Of a DNA stretch of 64,000 nt, positions 41,699 to 54,950 are shown piece after piece. How positions within the stretch are numbered: the stretch's first letter is position 1; each line of letters starts with the position of its first letter. Below the pieces are notes generated by a model, which did not search any database, had not been told where the DNA came from, and saw only the letters and a list, made by a program, of their open reading frames with translations. Made by a program: the position numbers and the translations under genes. Origin of the DNA: Agelaius tricolor (lineage: Eukaryota > Chordata > Aves > Passeriformes > Icteridae); the NCBI GenBank assembly GCA_023055355.1, contig JALJCS010000024.1:7269501-7333500 (forward strand), read 5' to 3'.

Positions 41699-44600
41699 TC
41701 CACGGTGCTGATGCCCAGATGGACAGGGATGCACCACACGAGGGAGCCGCAGGCACGGAGGATGGTACCCAGGGGGCTGAGATGCAGCACCAGCTCGGGA
41801 TGGCTCCTCCATGAAACGTGACATTAAAATAATCTTTCACTTAAATTCGAAAATTGCCGGCACAATTTCCTATATGCCTTTTCCTTTTGTATTCTCCTTA
41901 AAAAACCCGTATTTCTGCCTGTTTTACTGCAAGAGCAAAGGTTGGATTCCAATATAGAAAGTAAAGAATTAGTACAAGGAACTCAGGCCATTTTACATTT
42001 TCACTGTTGAATAATGTCCCCTCTTAAAACTTTGTCTTTGAAGGTGTTTGCATTCTCCTATATAATTTAATGTGTTGTTGCCTAAAGGTGAGCTAAAATA
42101 TTTTAAATCCCTGACACAACAAATTAATCTCTAATTATGCTTGCTGAACAGGATGAAGGTTATACTCACCAAGCAAATTAATAATATGTGGAAATATTTC
42201 TTAGAAGGACCTCCAGGTATGAAGATTAAAAGTTATTAAATATCTAAATGTGGCCCATTCCTACTGATTTTAATTAATGATAACAGGATACAGCAAATGT
42301 AGTAGAAGACTGAACTTGGAGAAAATGGTGGCTGCTGAAATATAAACAAAGTACCTGTCCCTCACCCCACCTTTACTACAGCGATTGCATGATTGGAAAA
42401 ATGGCCAAGTTTCTTTTCTGATTCTACATTTCAAATGTAGATCTGTCATGCATTCAGGTAGGCCACATGTTCAGTGCCTCCTGACACTTTAACTTGTTTA
42501 CAGCAAGATATAAAGAAATTCTTCCCTGACTCCACAGGAATTAATGGTATTTACCCTTACTATCTACTTAAATCATATAGCAATTAAATCCAATTAATGA
42601 GCAGTAACAATGGCAGCACAGCTGAACCTTGTACTGCAGAGTAGGTATCCCCCCTCCTTCCCTGTTATTACAGCTCCAGATCTGTAGGAACACAAGAATG
42701 GAGAAAATCTCATTCCTTGCCTGCTACCACAAGGAACCATGTCATACAATCCCTTTTGTAAATGTGTGAGTTAGGTGTTTTGTCCCCAGAATTGCATGAA
42801 GATCTGCATTACAGACAGGTAAATGCAGTTTATAAAATTGCTTCTAGGATTGTTCTTGATTAATTTATATCAATTTTTTTTCTCGTATCAATGCTGATTT
42901 TGTTGCTTTATATAGCATTTACTCTTGAGAGCTAGAGGTCATGCCCCATGCAACCCTTCTTCTGATGGATAATACTCTTTTATAAGGTAGAATTTTGATG
43001 ACTGTTTTGCTAAGTTTGCTCTTTTGAGTTCATCCATTTAAAAAATGAGTGCTACAGCATTCTACATGAGACTCCAAACGTTATCTTACATAACTGCTTT
43101 AAAGGACATGGTATTTTCTGGTGTTTCTGAGATTTTTTTTTCCATATAAAACATCACTTCTAGTAGTTATATTTAGAAGTTCAAGTTTTAAATCATCATC
43201 TCTTTAACAAAAGGTTTTCTTCCCACCCTGCAGATTACCTGTGTTCTAGCCCTGTTTTTGCCTAGAGAGTGAATACAGCAAAGCTTTAGACAAATATTAC
43301 AAATTTTATGTATGACAGAACTTTTCTAATGCTTTTCGACAGGTTGAAAATTCCCCACCTACCCATAGTTTCCTTTTGCTAATGTTCCTTTTGTTTCTGT
43401 AGAGATTGAAGGTTTACTTGAAAAAATAGTTTGAGTGTTTTTGAGGGGATTTATTTTTTTGTTTGAGGTAGTCACAGCCTCTTCCACTGTATGGGATAGT
43501 TAGCTGCAGGTACAGATATTTGAATGTTTGTGATAGTGAGACAAATTATAACTTGAAAGACCTGCCTAGAATTAAAATTCTTGGTAGAATTCCTGGTTTT
43601 GCAAAACAGAGACAGACACTGCTCTTGTGTCTGTATGAGTAGGGAGCTGAGTATAATAAGTATTCAAGGGGAGCACATGAGGAGTTACCCAAGTTTATCA
43701 TTTTAACTATGACATTAAAGGAACTCCCTCATTCTAAGAGCGATCAAAAAAGAAAATGTAGCATAGGATAATAAATTTCTTATTTTCAGGGCAGTAATGG
43801 GGTCAATTCAGTTTGATATCACTTTCACCAAGTGAAGTGCTTGTATTACACGTACACACACAGATGGTGCAAATGGAAAAAGTTAAATAGGGGAGGAAAT
43901 ACACTGCCTGGAGGCAGGTGACTTTGTAAGTGATGTGATAATAAAGGAAAAGGAACCTGAGGAGGCAGATGAGAAAATGAGACGTTGAGAAACATGCAAG
44001 CAATTGAGAAGCAGATTTTGATGAAAGATGGGAAAAAATATGTTGGACAAAAGGGCAATGTAAATGCTCAAAAAACCCCAGTAATGACTGGGATGAGGGA
44101 ACACAACACTTTAGAAAGTGAAAATGAAAGAAAAAACATAAAGCTGAAGGAAAAAACTTTGAGTATGAAAAGCTAATGCTAGTGAAATTCTGTATATTTT
44201 GAATAGAGAGCCCCTAGAGGTAACTTAAACAAGTTACAAACAGTGTAAAGCAAGGAGTGACAGTTTTTTTCCGCCAGAGAAAAATAAGGCTCTGAACAAA
44301 CATTTGGAATCAAGGATATTTTTCACAGAGGAGAGAGGTTAAGTAATTTGTAGGAGGATCCTGTAATAATTAAGCAACATTTTCTCATGCTGGTATTAAA
44401 ATTTGCTGGATAAAAATGTTGGTAAATTTTTTAAAATTTATTTTTACTTTTTGACTTCAAACTGGAGAAGCATTTTAAGACTTCAGTTTATTTCAGGCCC
44501 TGTCAAGTTGAACAGTTATCCACCAGACCAGGATATAAATTTATGGACGGGGAATGGCTTCTATCATATTCTCCATAAACTGCTCTGTCTTGCAAAGAAA

Positions 44601-45277
44601 AAAAAAAAGCCAGGACAAAAAGATGTATGCAGGATTGTATTTATTTTTTTTTTTTTTTTTCACAGACAGCCTGCCCAAATTGGTGTAGGCAAATAGCTTA
44701 CCACTCTGTAAACTTACCCCAAGTTGACAGCCTGGTTCTGTGAACAGTCTCCTGTTCTAAAGTCAATGGGACTACCCAAATGAATAAATATATTGAAATC
44801 TTTATGTATATGTTTGCAAGATCAGTTCCTATGCTGATAATGTAATGTGAAAGACAAATTTAAAAAAGAAATTTAGGAACATTTGGTGGTGTTATGTCAG
44901 CAAGTAAATACTAACCATCTGGTCTCTAGATTGCTAATCTATTTCCCCTGATTTTATGGTAGCATGCTTCCTGTGTCTGCAAGCTTGAGACTACATCATT
45001 AAACTTTTGTGTTGATCTTTTTTAGTGTTTTAACAGAAACATTTGAAATACTTTGCCATTTTGGGTGCGAAATTTTCTTCCTATGCATGTTTTTTCTGGC
45101 TGGAAATTTTTCATTCTGTTACAGCTTATTTTAAGGTATTTATTGAACCACATTTCTAATAAGGATGAATAATTTCAGGTATGTTCTTTAAAAAGCAGAC
45201 CAGTCATCCACAGTGAATGACATCCAGTTATGTAGGGATGACTAATTACTACTGGTAATTAGATCTCAGTTTGATCC
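41699..45277. other. Intergenic, no gene seen
   Basis: AT-rich DNA downstream of MSANTD1, with short T and A runs (for example near 44600 and 44641-44660). No exon, RNA gene or recognised mobile element. Confidence 0.6.
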
Positions 45278-45495
45278 TAGTATCACATAGTACCAGGTTG
45301 AAGGGACCCTGTCCAGCCTTTCTTGGCTTTCTTTGCTGCAGCAGCAGCACCCTGGTCACTCATACTGAGCTTGTTGTCTACCAGGACCCTCAGGTCCCTC
45401 ACCACCGGGCTGGTACCCAACCAGACAGATCCCCACCTGTGCTGCACTCCTGGATTGGATTTTCCCAGGTGCAGATTCTTGTCCTTGTGGAACTT
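45278..45495 (-). mobile_element. CR1 LINE fragment, continuation of the interrupted copy
   Basis: Minus-strand reading KFHKDKNLHLGKSNPGVQHR, GSVWLGTSPVVRDLRVLVDNKL continues the reverse-transcriptase reading exactly where 45726 leaves off (MKF | HKDKN). It is then joined directly to a terminal CR1 3' end at about 45278, so an internal deletion is present. Confidence 0.88.
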
Positions 45496-45725
45496 GTGCA
45501 CCAAGGAAAATATAGGTTGGATGTTAGGAAGAAGTTTTTCACGACAAGAGTCATAAAGTTCTGGAATGATCTGCCTGAGGAGGCGGTGGAGTCACCATCC
45601 CTGGATGTGTCTGAAAAAGACTGGATGTGGCACTTGGTGCCATGGCTTAGTTGAGGTGTTAGGGCATGGGCTGGACTTGATGATCTTCAAGGTCTCTTCC
45701 AACCTAGTCATTCTGTGAATTCTGT
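45496..45725 (+). mobile_element. Short CR1 3' end inserted in an older CR1
   Basis: Plus-strand sequence running from GGTTGGATGTTAGGAAGAAG through GATGATCTTCAAGGTCTCTT to a terminal ATTCTGTGAATTCTGTGA, the CR1 3' end with its octamer repeats. It is 5'-truncated. GAACTT occurs at both borders (45490-45495 and 45726-45731), consistent with a 6-bp target duplication. Confidence 0.88.
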
Positions 45726-47010
45726 GAACTTCATAAAGTTCTTGGCAGCCCATTCTTCCAGGCTATCCAGGTCTTCCTGCAGGGTGGCTCTCCCTCCCAA
45801 AGTGTCCACTTTCCCCCTCAGCTTGGTATTATCAGCCAACTTCATCAGGATACACTTGATTCCATCCAGATCACTTATGAAGATATTAAACAGACATGGT
45901 CCCAATATCGATCCCTGGGGGACCCCACTTGTCACAGGCTGCCAGTTTGGAGGTATTTCTTTACCACCATATTCTGGCTGTGTCTGGCTAGCCAGTTCCC
46001 CATCCACTGCATGGACCAGTCCAGTTCCTAATGCATCCAGTACCTTAGGAGGAGTCTCTGGGAAAACACATTGAAAGCCTTGGGGACAATGTCCATTGCT
46101 CACCCCACATCAGCTGAGCAGGGCATGGTGTTGTCAGAAGGTGATCAGGTTTGTCAAGCATGACTTGCCTTTGGTGAATCCCTGCTGGCTTTTCCCAATC
46201 ATGTGCTTCATTTACATTGTGAGAGCCCCCAGGAGAATTTGTTCCCCAACTTTCCCAGGGAATGGTGTACAACTGACAGGCCTGTAATTTCCTGGATCCT
46301 CCTTTAAGCCCTTCTTGTAGGTGGGCTGCCATTAGCCTTCTTCCAGTCTTCTAGGACGTCCCCTGATATCCACAACTTCTCCAAGATTATGGAGAGCATC
46401 CTTGGAATGACATCAAACAGCTCTGCTAAAACCCTTGGATGTGTGACATTAGGACCCATCAATTTGTAGGTGTCAGGCTCCTGTGCTAGCTCACAGACAA
46501 GCTCTTCTTTCACTGACAGTGTCTGTTGCTGTTTCTATAAACCTGGATTTTTGATCCTGGGACCTGTGTCCTAAGGTGAAGAGAGAGGTGAAGAATGTGT
46601 TAAGAATCTCAGCCTTTTCAGCATTATAGGTGACCAGCTCACCTCTGCTGCTGAACAGTGGGCCAATATTTCCTTCTGTATATGTTCATGTATCCAAAGA
46701 ACCCTTTCTTGTGTTTTCAACCTCTCTGGCCAATTTCAACTGAGCTGAGCTTTTGCTTTTCTAACTGCATCTGCTTACCCTGGCAACGCCCTTGTAGTTC
46801 TCCATGGGTTTTCCATCTCTGGTATGCTTCTCTTTTGGTTTTGAGCAGACCCAAAAGCTCACATTTAAGCCAAGGGAGTCTCTTATTCCACCTACTTTGC
46901 TTACCCTTAGAGAGCATGAACTGGTTTTGTGCTTCCGGGAGAGTGTTCTTGAAAAACTGACAGCACTCACAAGTTCCTTCATCTTCCATGGAAGCCTCCC
47001 AGGGAATCTG
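45726..47010 (-). mobile_element. CR1 LINE fragment, reverse-transcriptase part (5' portion)
   Basis: On the minus strand the broken translation includes RLPWLKCELLGLLKTKREAYQRW, ILNTFFTSLF-like sequence, [45 protein letters not shown] and [12 protein letters not shown], all typical of CR1 ORF2. The YADD-type motif is changed (LADNTK), and stops and frameshifts are present, so the copy is dead. It is interrupted at 45725 by another CR1. Confidence 0.92.
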
Positions 47011-50000
47011 TCCAGCTGAGCTCAGAGTTGAATTGCTTTACTGCATGTTGTTATCTTAGGGGTAAGTTCTGGATTGCTATGCATTGCAAGAAAAAAAAAT
47101 GAATTGGTGCATACCATTTAAAAGTATAAAATCTCCAACAGACTGAAATGTTGAGAAGCACTTATCACAGCTTGAGGAAGGCTTGTTTCACTGAGGGAAA
47201 CTATAGGAATATCAATTTTCTACAAAGTGCAAAGTAAACATATTTAAAAAATTAATTAAAATTACTTTAAAAACTCTCCAGGACCCTCATTTTTCTCCCT
47301 AGAGGTTTAACTATAATTTATCTTTAATTCAATATAATCAGATCAAATGCAATCTCTTTTATGAATGCATAAAACCTTGTCCACATGAACTTATGTTAAC
47401 TATAATGCCTATGCTTTCTTTAAACTTAAATGAAAAGGAAAGATTAGAAAATCTTATTAATGTAACTTAACTTACAACTTCACTAAATGAAATATACCAG
47501 TGTTAAATCTTTAACCAAACTAACTGTCCACATAGGGTTTAAATCTACAGCTCATCTATTCAATGATTTAAGCATATTTAGAGCTCGTTCACATTGGTTA
47601 ACATTCAGTAAAAAATGAGACTGAATTTCACCACAGTTGAAATGGCATAATAAGATAATACCAGAAATGATGCACTTGTTTTGTGTCTCCTTGCTGCCAA
47701 GAAGTTCTTGTGATTTGGTTTGTGCATTCTCATGAGAACAATCCATGCCCTTATTTTAGCAAGCTGGTTAAAAAAGGCATACTGTACATTGGAGAACTTT
47801 ATTCTTAAGCAGACTTTCCTTCTGTAAGATTGCCTGGATGTGTTCATTCATGCAATGAACACCATGCAATATCCCACAGGCACTGTGGTTTGCTTGCAGA
47901 AGGTACCAGCACCTTCAGCTGACAGCCCTGTGCTGAGACACCAGGAACCAGCTGCAGCTGTGCCTCTGAATCTCTTAGCTGGAGACACAGCAAATTCTTC
48001 TGATCTTGTCTTGCCCACTCCAAATGAAAAGGAAATCCTTTTGATGTGTAAGGTATGTGGTTTAAGTCCACTATTAAGAAAAATGTATCTTATGAAAAAA
48101 TGCATAGGCTAATTTTCTATTTCAGATGAAATTAGGATGCTATGCTAGGCAATAACTTGGGGGATGCAGTTGTCAAGGAAAGAATGTGAAAATGCTAATG
48201 GAAGACCAGCCATAACCACCAGGACTTCACCAGGAAACGCCTGGGTCACCAGGCTCCTGCAAGTCACCACAGATGTTGTATACTTAAGAAGGTGAAAGAG
48301 GAAGTAGGCTGGCACAGGTTGAAATAAATAATCCATCAACATTCAACTCTTACCATGGAACTGAAATTTTAATAGGAGGCAAGACCTTAACCTAGTTCTG
48401 AGAGGAACTTAAGAAGCGATGGTGAAGGTACTCAGAATTCCACACATGCTGTCAAGGCCAAAATGACTCAACAAATGAGCTTTCATTTCAGAAGGTCATT
48501 TAGAATAACTGCAAGTCTATTCTTAGATGAAACCAAAGTTTTGGTGGAGCACAAAAAAATGATCCTCTTCTATGTAAGTATATCTTAGTGTATTTTATAT
48601 GAGTTTTAATTGCTGAAGTTATACTAATAATCATGATGGTTTTTACCTGGAATGAGCAAGTATCTTCTAATTTCATTTAAAAGCCATTCAGAATCTAGTT
48701 ATGAGGTGGGGGAAGATGAAGTCAGTCTGAGCTAAAGCAGATTTGAGTGCCAGGGCAGAATCCTGTCATTCTGTGTTAACAGGAATGGCTGCTGTTTGTG
48801 CCAAAACCACCTTTGTGTCACTGCAGTCATGCCATGCCTTGTCAGCTGAACTTCATGAGAAGGGATAACCACAAGCAGAGCTGTGTCTCTGGGAGGTATC
48901 ATACAGACAGACTGAACTTGGTCCAAAAGGACTTTCTGTCCTCTCCAAAGTTTGGACATTAAAAGCTTAGATGAGGAAATAGGAAAATGCTTGGACTTGA
49001 CTTTGCCACATACAGACTAGAGCAAGGTAAAATGATTCTTGGGTTAACTGCTGAGAGTAGAGGATCCCTCCTCCTCACTTTAATGCTACATAGTTTGCTC
49101 TATAGCCAGGGTCTTTTATCAGAGGAATTATGTTAAATAGGACTATGCAAAGCTGATTTCTCTATTACTCATGTCGCCTCTGCAGTGCCTCAGGTTCTTA
49201 TTTTCCCTCAGTTTCTTTTCCTGCAGTCATATGTCAATATGGAGAACTCCCAGCATGTTTTTCCTGAGGTTTAGGGATATGAGGGGCATTTTTGGACTGG
49301 CATTTTTACCTCATCATTAGGATATGTGCTTAGTGATACCTCAGCCAGCAGAGTCCTGATGTGTCACCCTTGTAAAGTGCATGAACCTGCGAGTCACACT
49401 GGAAATGGCTCCAAAGAGGAAGAAAGAGGGAGACAGGAGGAGAACACTGCAGGATATCATGCATGATCCCAATTTAACTTGCTCTTTAGATGCAAGGATA
49501 GAGCTTGCTTGCTCAATGAGTATTGCAGAATAAGACAATAATGACTTTTTTTTGCATGGTACTTGGAGCCACAAGGAATAACTCCCTGAGATATCCCTTT
49601 CCTGTACAGAACCAAAAATACAGAGTAGTTCTTCAGAATATGTAAATCCAGCTGCTGGATCATACACATTTTTAAGCCCAATGGAACTGGAGACACTCAG
49701 CTTATGTGAGATCAATGGGACAAGAGACAGCTTCAATGGAGCCACAAAGCCAGGTTAATTAGTCAGGCAATTCTGAATTAGAAAATTAAAGCTTCAAGGC
49801 TTAAAGATCAAATAAACAAATAAAACCAACAGTCCCTTTAGAGAAAAAAAAAGGGAAAGAAATACACCAGAATTTTTTTTTATTTTGGTGTATGTGTTTT
49901 AACAATATTAGAAGGTGTCCAAGACACAATATGAAATAAAAAATTTACACTCAGGCTCAGCAAGGCACTTATCAGGAACTGAGGAATTTTGGGTATAAAC

Positions 50001-53000
50001 TCTTTGCCCACAAGAAATACTGGTGTAGAAGTTTCTGTGCTTTCACTGATAACAAGTAAGGCCAAACTCAATTCTTGGGTTTCCAGTTCTTGACAGAAGT
50101 GTATTAAGTATGCTTGTGTCCTTGAAGCAGATATTTTAGCAGATGTTTTGGTTCTATATATTAGGGTTTTTCATCAGCATTGAAGATTTAACATGACATC
50201 ACCTTTAACAACATGTAGCTATACTTAAGGAAAGAAAAATTGACATCAGTGAGCACTACTCTGTGCTTTCAGTTTTTGACTACAGCAAAATGTTTCATTT
50301 GAACTCTTTTAGTGAATTTGGGAAAATAAATACAGCACATTCCATTGTAGGGGAATTAATTTTCTTAGGATATTAAAAAGTTATATTTATATTGTGGTGC
50401 TTTCCAAAGGCACAGTCAGGACCATGGCTTGGCTGTGCCTGTTTTCACACACAAAAAATTGTTCCAGTTTACCATTTGAACCTTTAATTTTGCAAATGGC
50501 ACCATTCACATATGTAAATGCACAAAAGAACTTTACCACACAAAATCTATTTAACTACATTTTTATGTTTAATTAAGTATGATAGTAGGTAAGGACACAA
50601 TTACAAAGCCAAGTAGATGCACAAGGATCAATCCTTTTAACATTAACTAGAATTTGGGAGGACATATCCTCTATTGGCTAGTCAAGATTCAACAGGTTCA
50701 GTGTCTATCCCCCTTTATTTCTACTACTTCACAGCTCCTTGTAAGGGTTTTTGTAAATCAGCATGCATGGATGGGAAACACCATCATCCAAACCAAAATG
50801 CATTTATACAAAAATATTTCCTTCCATTTCCCACTGCCAGGAGTGTCTCATACCAGGTAGAAAACTATGTTCAAAATAAAGGGAAGGGTATTTCTAAATA
50901 TTAGATAATATATAATTATTTCTATAAATTATATAAATAATTTCTAATTATTAGATAAACCAAGGTAGATCCTGATGGCTGTGTGTTCATACAGTCCTCA
51001 ATGTACAAAACATGATCTTTGTTTTTGGAATTATAAATAAGCTCTTTAACAATGATTTTGCTCCCAGCTATGTGTTAATTGGCCAAGCTAACTACACTGT
51101 ATATGACACACAGCCTTCCCTGCTGCTCAGAACAAAATCAAACTAGGAAAGTTGGAATCATATTTGTAAACTGAAAAACTGAACAAGCATTTGACACTGA
51201 CAATCATGTACAATTTTAAACAGGCTGAAAGCATTAAATGATAAAAATGATATTTATGTGAGGATTTTTCTGTATGTCTAAAAACCATTTTGGAACAACC
51301 AACACTTCCATTCCTTTAACTAAGGTAATTAAACAATGGTAATTAAAACCACAGACTTTGTGTCAGATGCTGGACTATGTTTATTTTCTGATTTCTCATC
51401 TGGTCTTTGTGACAGCAATGCTCACAGTCCATTACAGGATGCATTGTGAACCTCTCCAGATGAAGCCTGACAAGCTGTGTGGTGACAGCCACCCCTGGTG
51501 TGATTGAGATGTCTGTATGCCCAACATTAAGCTACTTAGCCTCATAAGCTGAAGCTTTTCCAGCCCCAAAGCCACAAATCCTTATCACTTTGTTTCACAC
51601 TCTTTCTTCCTTTATTGTCTCCAACAGTGGTGAAAACAGTAAGTTAGAGCTGAAATCCTGTGTGGATTTTTGAGGGGCCATTAATCACCTTGTTCCAGAT
51701 TATAACCTGAAGTTTAATCACCATTTCCAAAAGCACTGAAGCAAAGCACTAAATTCATTTTGGATGAGTTGGATTTCTCTGACTGCAAGGAGGGTGTGTG
51801 TGCACACGTGTGGCATGTCAGCCCTCAGCTCTCACTTCTTCCTTCCTGAGTATGACTTAAATAGGAAATTCTGCTGTGGTACAAAATAGCCTTCTGTGAG
51901 GCCAGACTAATGACATGCTCCTGTACTATTACAAAGTGCAAGCAATTCTGTTGATTATCACAAATACAACAGGTTCAGTATATTTGGAAGGGGTAATCTG
52001 ACACTGCCATGGAGTAATTAGTTCAGTTAGCAGATGCTGATGGCACTTTTTAGCATCCCTCCTCTTCAAAGCAAAATAAAACATGATTCCTGTGTATCAA
52101 CTCCATAAAGATGCAGTAGGAGTCCTGCAGTTACCTCTGTGGGATACTTACAATTCCACTTGTCACTCTCCAAGAGATTTTCTTCAGTTACAGCTGTTTA
52201 CAAGGTCAGGCTGAAATTGATAAATTTCCAGTTGATCAATTCCCATTCAATTTCCATTGATCAATTTTCCATTCTATAGGCAAGGAGGGTGTGCAAGCCA
52301 GTCCTAGATCTGTTGGGGTAACACAGCAACAGAGAGTGTGGCAAAAGATATAGAGTCTTAACAACCTTCTGTGAAAGCTGGAGGCTGTTAAGGGATGGCA
52401 ACCCAAACCAACAGCTTGGATTTGTGGAACACAATTCTCTACCTGTGACATCTTCCCAGCCAAAAGGATAATGAATTATAGCTTCTTTGGGCAAACTTAA
52501 ATCACTGGAGTATTTTTTAAAATTACTATACCTCATCTAAAAGAATCAACAGTGATTGATTAAAATTAACCACTCAACTTTCTTCCTTGAGTTTTGAATT
52601 TTTAGCGTCCCTAAGGACTTAGTAATTACTTTTATGAGACACAGTACATCTGAAGAAGTTTGGAAATCTGTTACACTGATCTGCCATGATATCATCTGTG
52701 AGGACAAGAAAACGACATAATGCTTATTTTATTTGGTTATTTTTTCTTTTCAGAAGCTTTTCCCATTAAACTGGAGAGAGATAACAAAACTGGGATCTAG
52801 GTCAATCTGAAATGTCTCAGATTGGTAGAAACCTCATTGAGATGGATTGACAAAGGAAAAAAACAGCAGAATGAGAAGGTGAAGGACAGAGTAGAGTATC
52901 AGGATCCTCTGTTTTTCCGAAGAGCTTTTTCCTTTGCCCTGTGTTTTTGTTTTGCCTGAAGACACTGGTATCCTGTAAGCATTTCAGCTCAGGATGGAAT

Positions 53001-53439
53001 TACTAAGAAACAATTTCCTAGACTGGATAAGAATTAGACAAATGACTGAAGTTAAACCATTAAGCCACAGATATCCTGCTCTGGAGACTGGGGAAAAAAC
53101 CCCAAAATCCCCAGAAAAAGGTAAGAATTCTCCTTCAACTTGTGCCTGGTAGGTTCAGTGTCAGGTTTCCTGTGGGTAGAGAAATAAAATTAAATACCCC
53201 ACATACAAAGGATTGCTACAAGTACATGTTAACAATTAAAGATGACATTCTTCTGCTAGGATCACAAAATCCTTTCAGATTCTGTAGGAAACTCAAAGAG
53301 ATTTGGTTAATTCTTCCCTTTCTCTGACTCTTACATTCCTTACGAATTTTTTAACCGGTGTTAACTTTTTTTCCCTCCCTCTTCCTATTTCTCCTATTTA
53401 AAATAAGGGCTACCAGCGTTGCCCTATTGAAGTGAAGAG
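47011..53439. other. Intergenic, upstream of RGS12
   Basis: AT-rich and mostly featureless. It contains an exon-like segment at 47900-48052 and small AT palindromes near 50.9 kb. No mobile element was recognised after the CR1 at 45.3-47.0 kb. Confidence 0.55.
47900..48052 (+). other. Exon-like open segment with both splice signals (candidate)
   Basis: Preceded by GGTTTGCTTGCAG and followed by AAG|GTATGTGG. It is 153 bp long, phase 0 at both ends, and open for 51 codons (KVPAPSADSPVLRHQEPAAA ... NEKEILLMCK). Its GC content is higher than the flanks. The sequence matches nothing I recognise. It could be an upstream RGS12 exon, part of a non-coding transcript or chance. Confidence 0.25.
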
Positions 53440-53504
53440 CCGTCCCCGGTGTATTTTGAGCACTTGCTGCCTGTGCCCAGCTCCACCGGGCGGTGAAGCT
53501 CCCC

Positions 53505-53600
53505 CTTGGCACACACCTTTGTCCTTTAGGTGGTAATAACCCCTCAGTTATTAACACTTGGCACACCCCTTTGTCCTTTAGGCGTTAATAACCCCTCAGT
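53505..53600. repeat. 44-bp direct duplication (period 52)
   Basis: Copies at 53505-53548 and 53557-53600 both run from CTTGGCACAC through TTTGTCCTTTAGG to TAATAACCCCTCAGT, with three mismatches. They sit at the left edge of the RGS12 CpG island. Confidence 0.92.
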
Positions 53601-53927
53601 GCCCCGCTCCGCCTCAGGCTCCCGGTGCAGGCAGTGCCCGCCGCTCCCTCATCCCGCGCTCCGTCTCGCTTTATTCCCGGCCTTCAAAGGCGCGGCACAC
53701 CTGTCTGAGGCGGCTCCCAGCCCCACCTGCGCTCCGAGCCGTGGCCTATCCGTCCCTCCCAGGCTGCGCTCTGTGTCCCGGGCCCGCCGTGCTCACGGTG
53801 CGAGCCCGAGCCCGAGCCCGGCTCCCGCTCCCGGCCCCGTTCGAACGGCCGCCGCCAGCCTGCGCCTGCGCACTGCCCGCCCCGCCGGAGCCCAGGGCGA
53901 GGCGAGGCTGCTCGGAGAGACCAGCGA

Positions 53928-53952
53928 ACTACGCGCCCCGTCATGCCCCGCG
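53928..53952 (+). promoter_or_regulatory. ZNF143/THAP11-like module, forward
   Basis: ACTACGCGCCCCG fits ACTAYRNNNCCCR, and the following TCATGCCCCGCG resembles the CATGCCTTGCG part of the longer ZNF143 site. It lies upstream of the presumed RGS12 exon 1. Confidence 0.55.
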
Positions 53953-53988
53953 CGGCCTGCTCCCCACGGCCGGAGCGAGCGGGCCTCT

Positions 53989-54013
53989 CGCAAGGCACGC
54001 CGGGAGCTGTAGT
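53989..54013 (-). promoter_or_regulatory. ZNF143/THAP11-like module, reverse
   Basis: Read on the minus strand: ACTACAGCTCCCG then GCGTGCCTTGCG. The first part fits ACTAYRNNNCCCR exactly and the second differs by one base from GCATGCCTTGCG. It faces the forward module across 36 bp. Confidence 0.65.
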
Positions 54014-54049
54014 CCTCCGGCGCGGGGTATTGTCTCTCCCCTTTCTCTG

Positions 54050-54207
54050 TCCGGGAACCCGACCGCCACCCCGCCGGGCGAGCGCGGTGACTGACAGCGC
54101 CGGGCAGCCAGTCGCCGCAGCGCCGTGCGGCCGAGCCCGGCGCCGTCTCCCCGGTGACCGGGACAGCCGCTGCCTCGGCGGAGTAGCCGGAGTCCCGGGG
54201 GACAGAG
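54050..54207 (+). other. RGS12: Probable non-coding exon 1 of RGS12
   Basis: The 3' boundary is supported by a near-consensus donor, GACAGAG|GTGAGTGGG, at 54207/54208. The 5' limit is a guess, placed just downstream of the ZNF143-like modules. No initiation codon with a credible frame is needed because the RGS12 start lies in the next exon. Splicing to 59882 (or 59955) is inferred. Confidence 0.5.
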
Positions 54208-54839
54208 GTGAGTGGGTCCGAGCGGGGCAGCGCCCACCGCAGCCCGCCCGGCTCTCCCATCCCCCTCGCCGCCGAGCGCCCGGCCCGGGACCCCGCTGGG
54301 ATGCGGCGGGAGGAGCGGGCACGGCAGATGGACGGCGGGAGGGGGGACGAGGGGGGAGGGGAGCGCGGCGGCGGGGCCGAGGGGAGGCAGGCGGCAGCCG
54401 GGAGCCTTGGCCGCCCCTGTGCGCGCCCCTCGGGCTGCGGCGCTGCCCGCGACCCCCAGAGCGCAGCGCGGAGGAGGCGGCGGGTCCGGCCGCGGGGGGG
54501 GCCGCGGGCGCTCCGTGCCCTCCCGTCTTTTACCGCTTGAATTTTCAAATCGTCCCTGCGGGCTCAGGTGCCGCTTCTCCCCTCCCCGCAGCTCCACCCC
54601 CCGGGAAGCGGCTGCCCCAGGAGCCGGGCAGTTAATGGGTAACCCCGCGGGGCGCTGCTCCGGATCCGGACCCACCGCTCCCCGGGTCCCCCCCGGTGCC
54701 CGCGGGACTGCCCCGCACCCGCCGAGGGCAGCGCCGGGAGCCTCCCCGGGAGCGGGGCAGCGGCGGCGGGGCCGTGCGAGCGGCTGTGCAGAGCTGCAGC
54801 GAGCCCGCCGTGCCCCTCTGCTGCCCCGCAGAGCGCGCC

Positions 54840-54950
54840 GAGCCCGTCCCGGCTGCCCCCGAGCCCGTCCCGGTGTCCAGAGCCCGTCCCGGCTGTCCCC
54901 GAGCCCGTCCCGGTGTCCCCGAGCCCGTCCCGGTGTCCAGAGCCCGTCCC
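54840..54950. repeat. ~20-bp tandem repeat in the RGS12 CpG island
   Basis: Six units of GAGCCCGTCCCGGYTGTCCC type, with a higher-order alternation of GGCTG and GGTGT versions. It lies in the first intron just after exon 1 and accounts for the long reading frames on both strands. Confidence 0.88.

Noticed and set aside
45271..45654. Plus-strand frame of 127 codons
   Set aside because: It reads through the antisense of one CR1 and into the sense of the nested CR1, so it has no biological unity.
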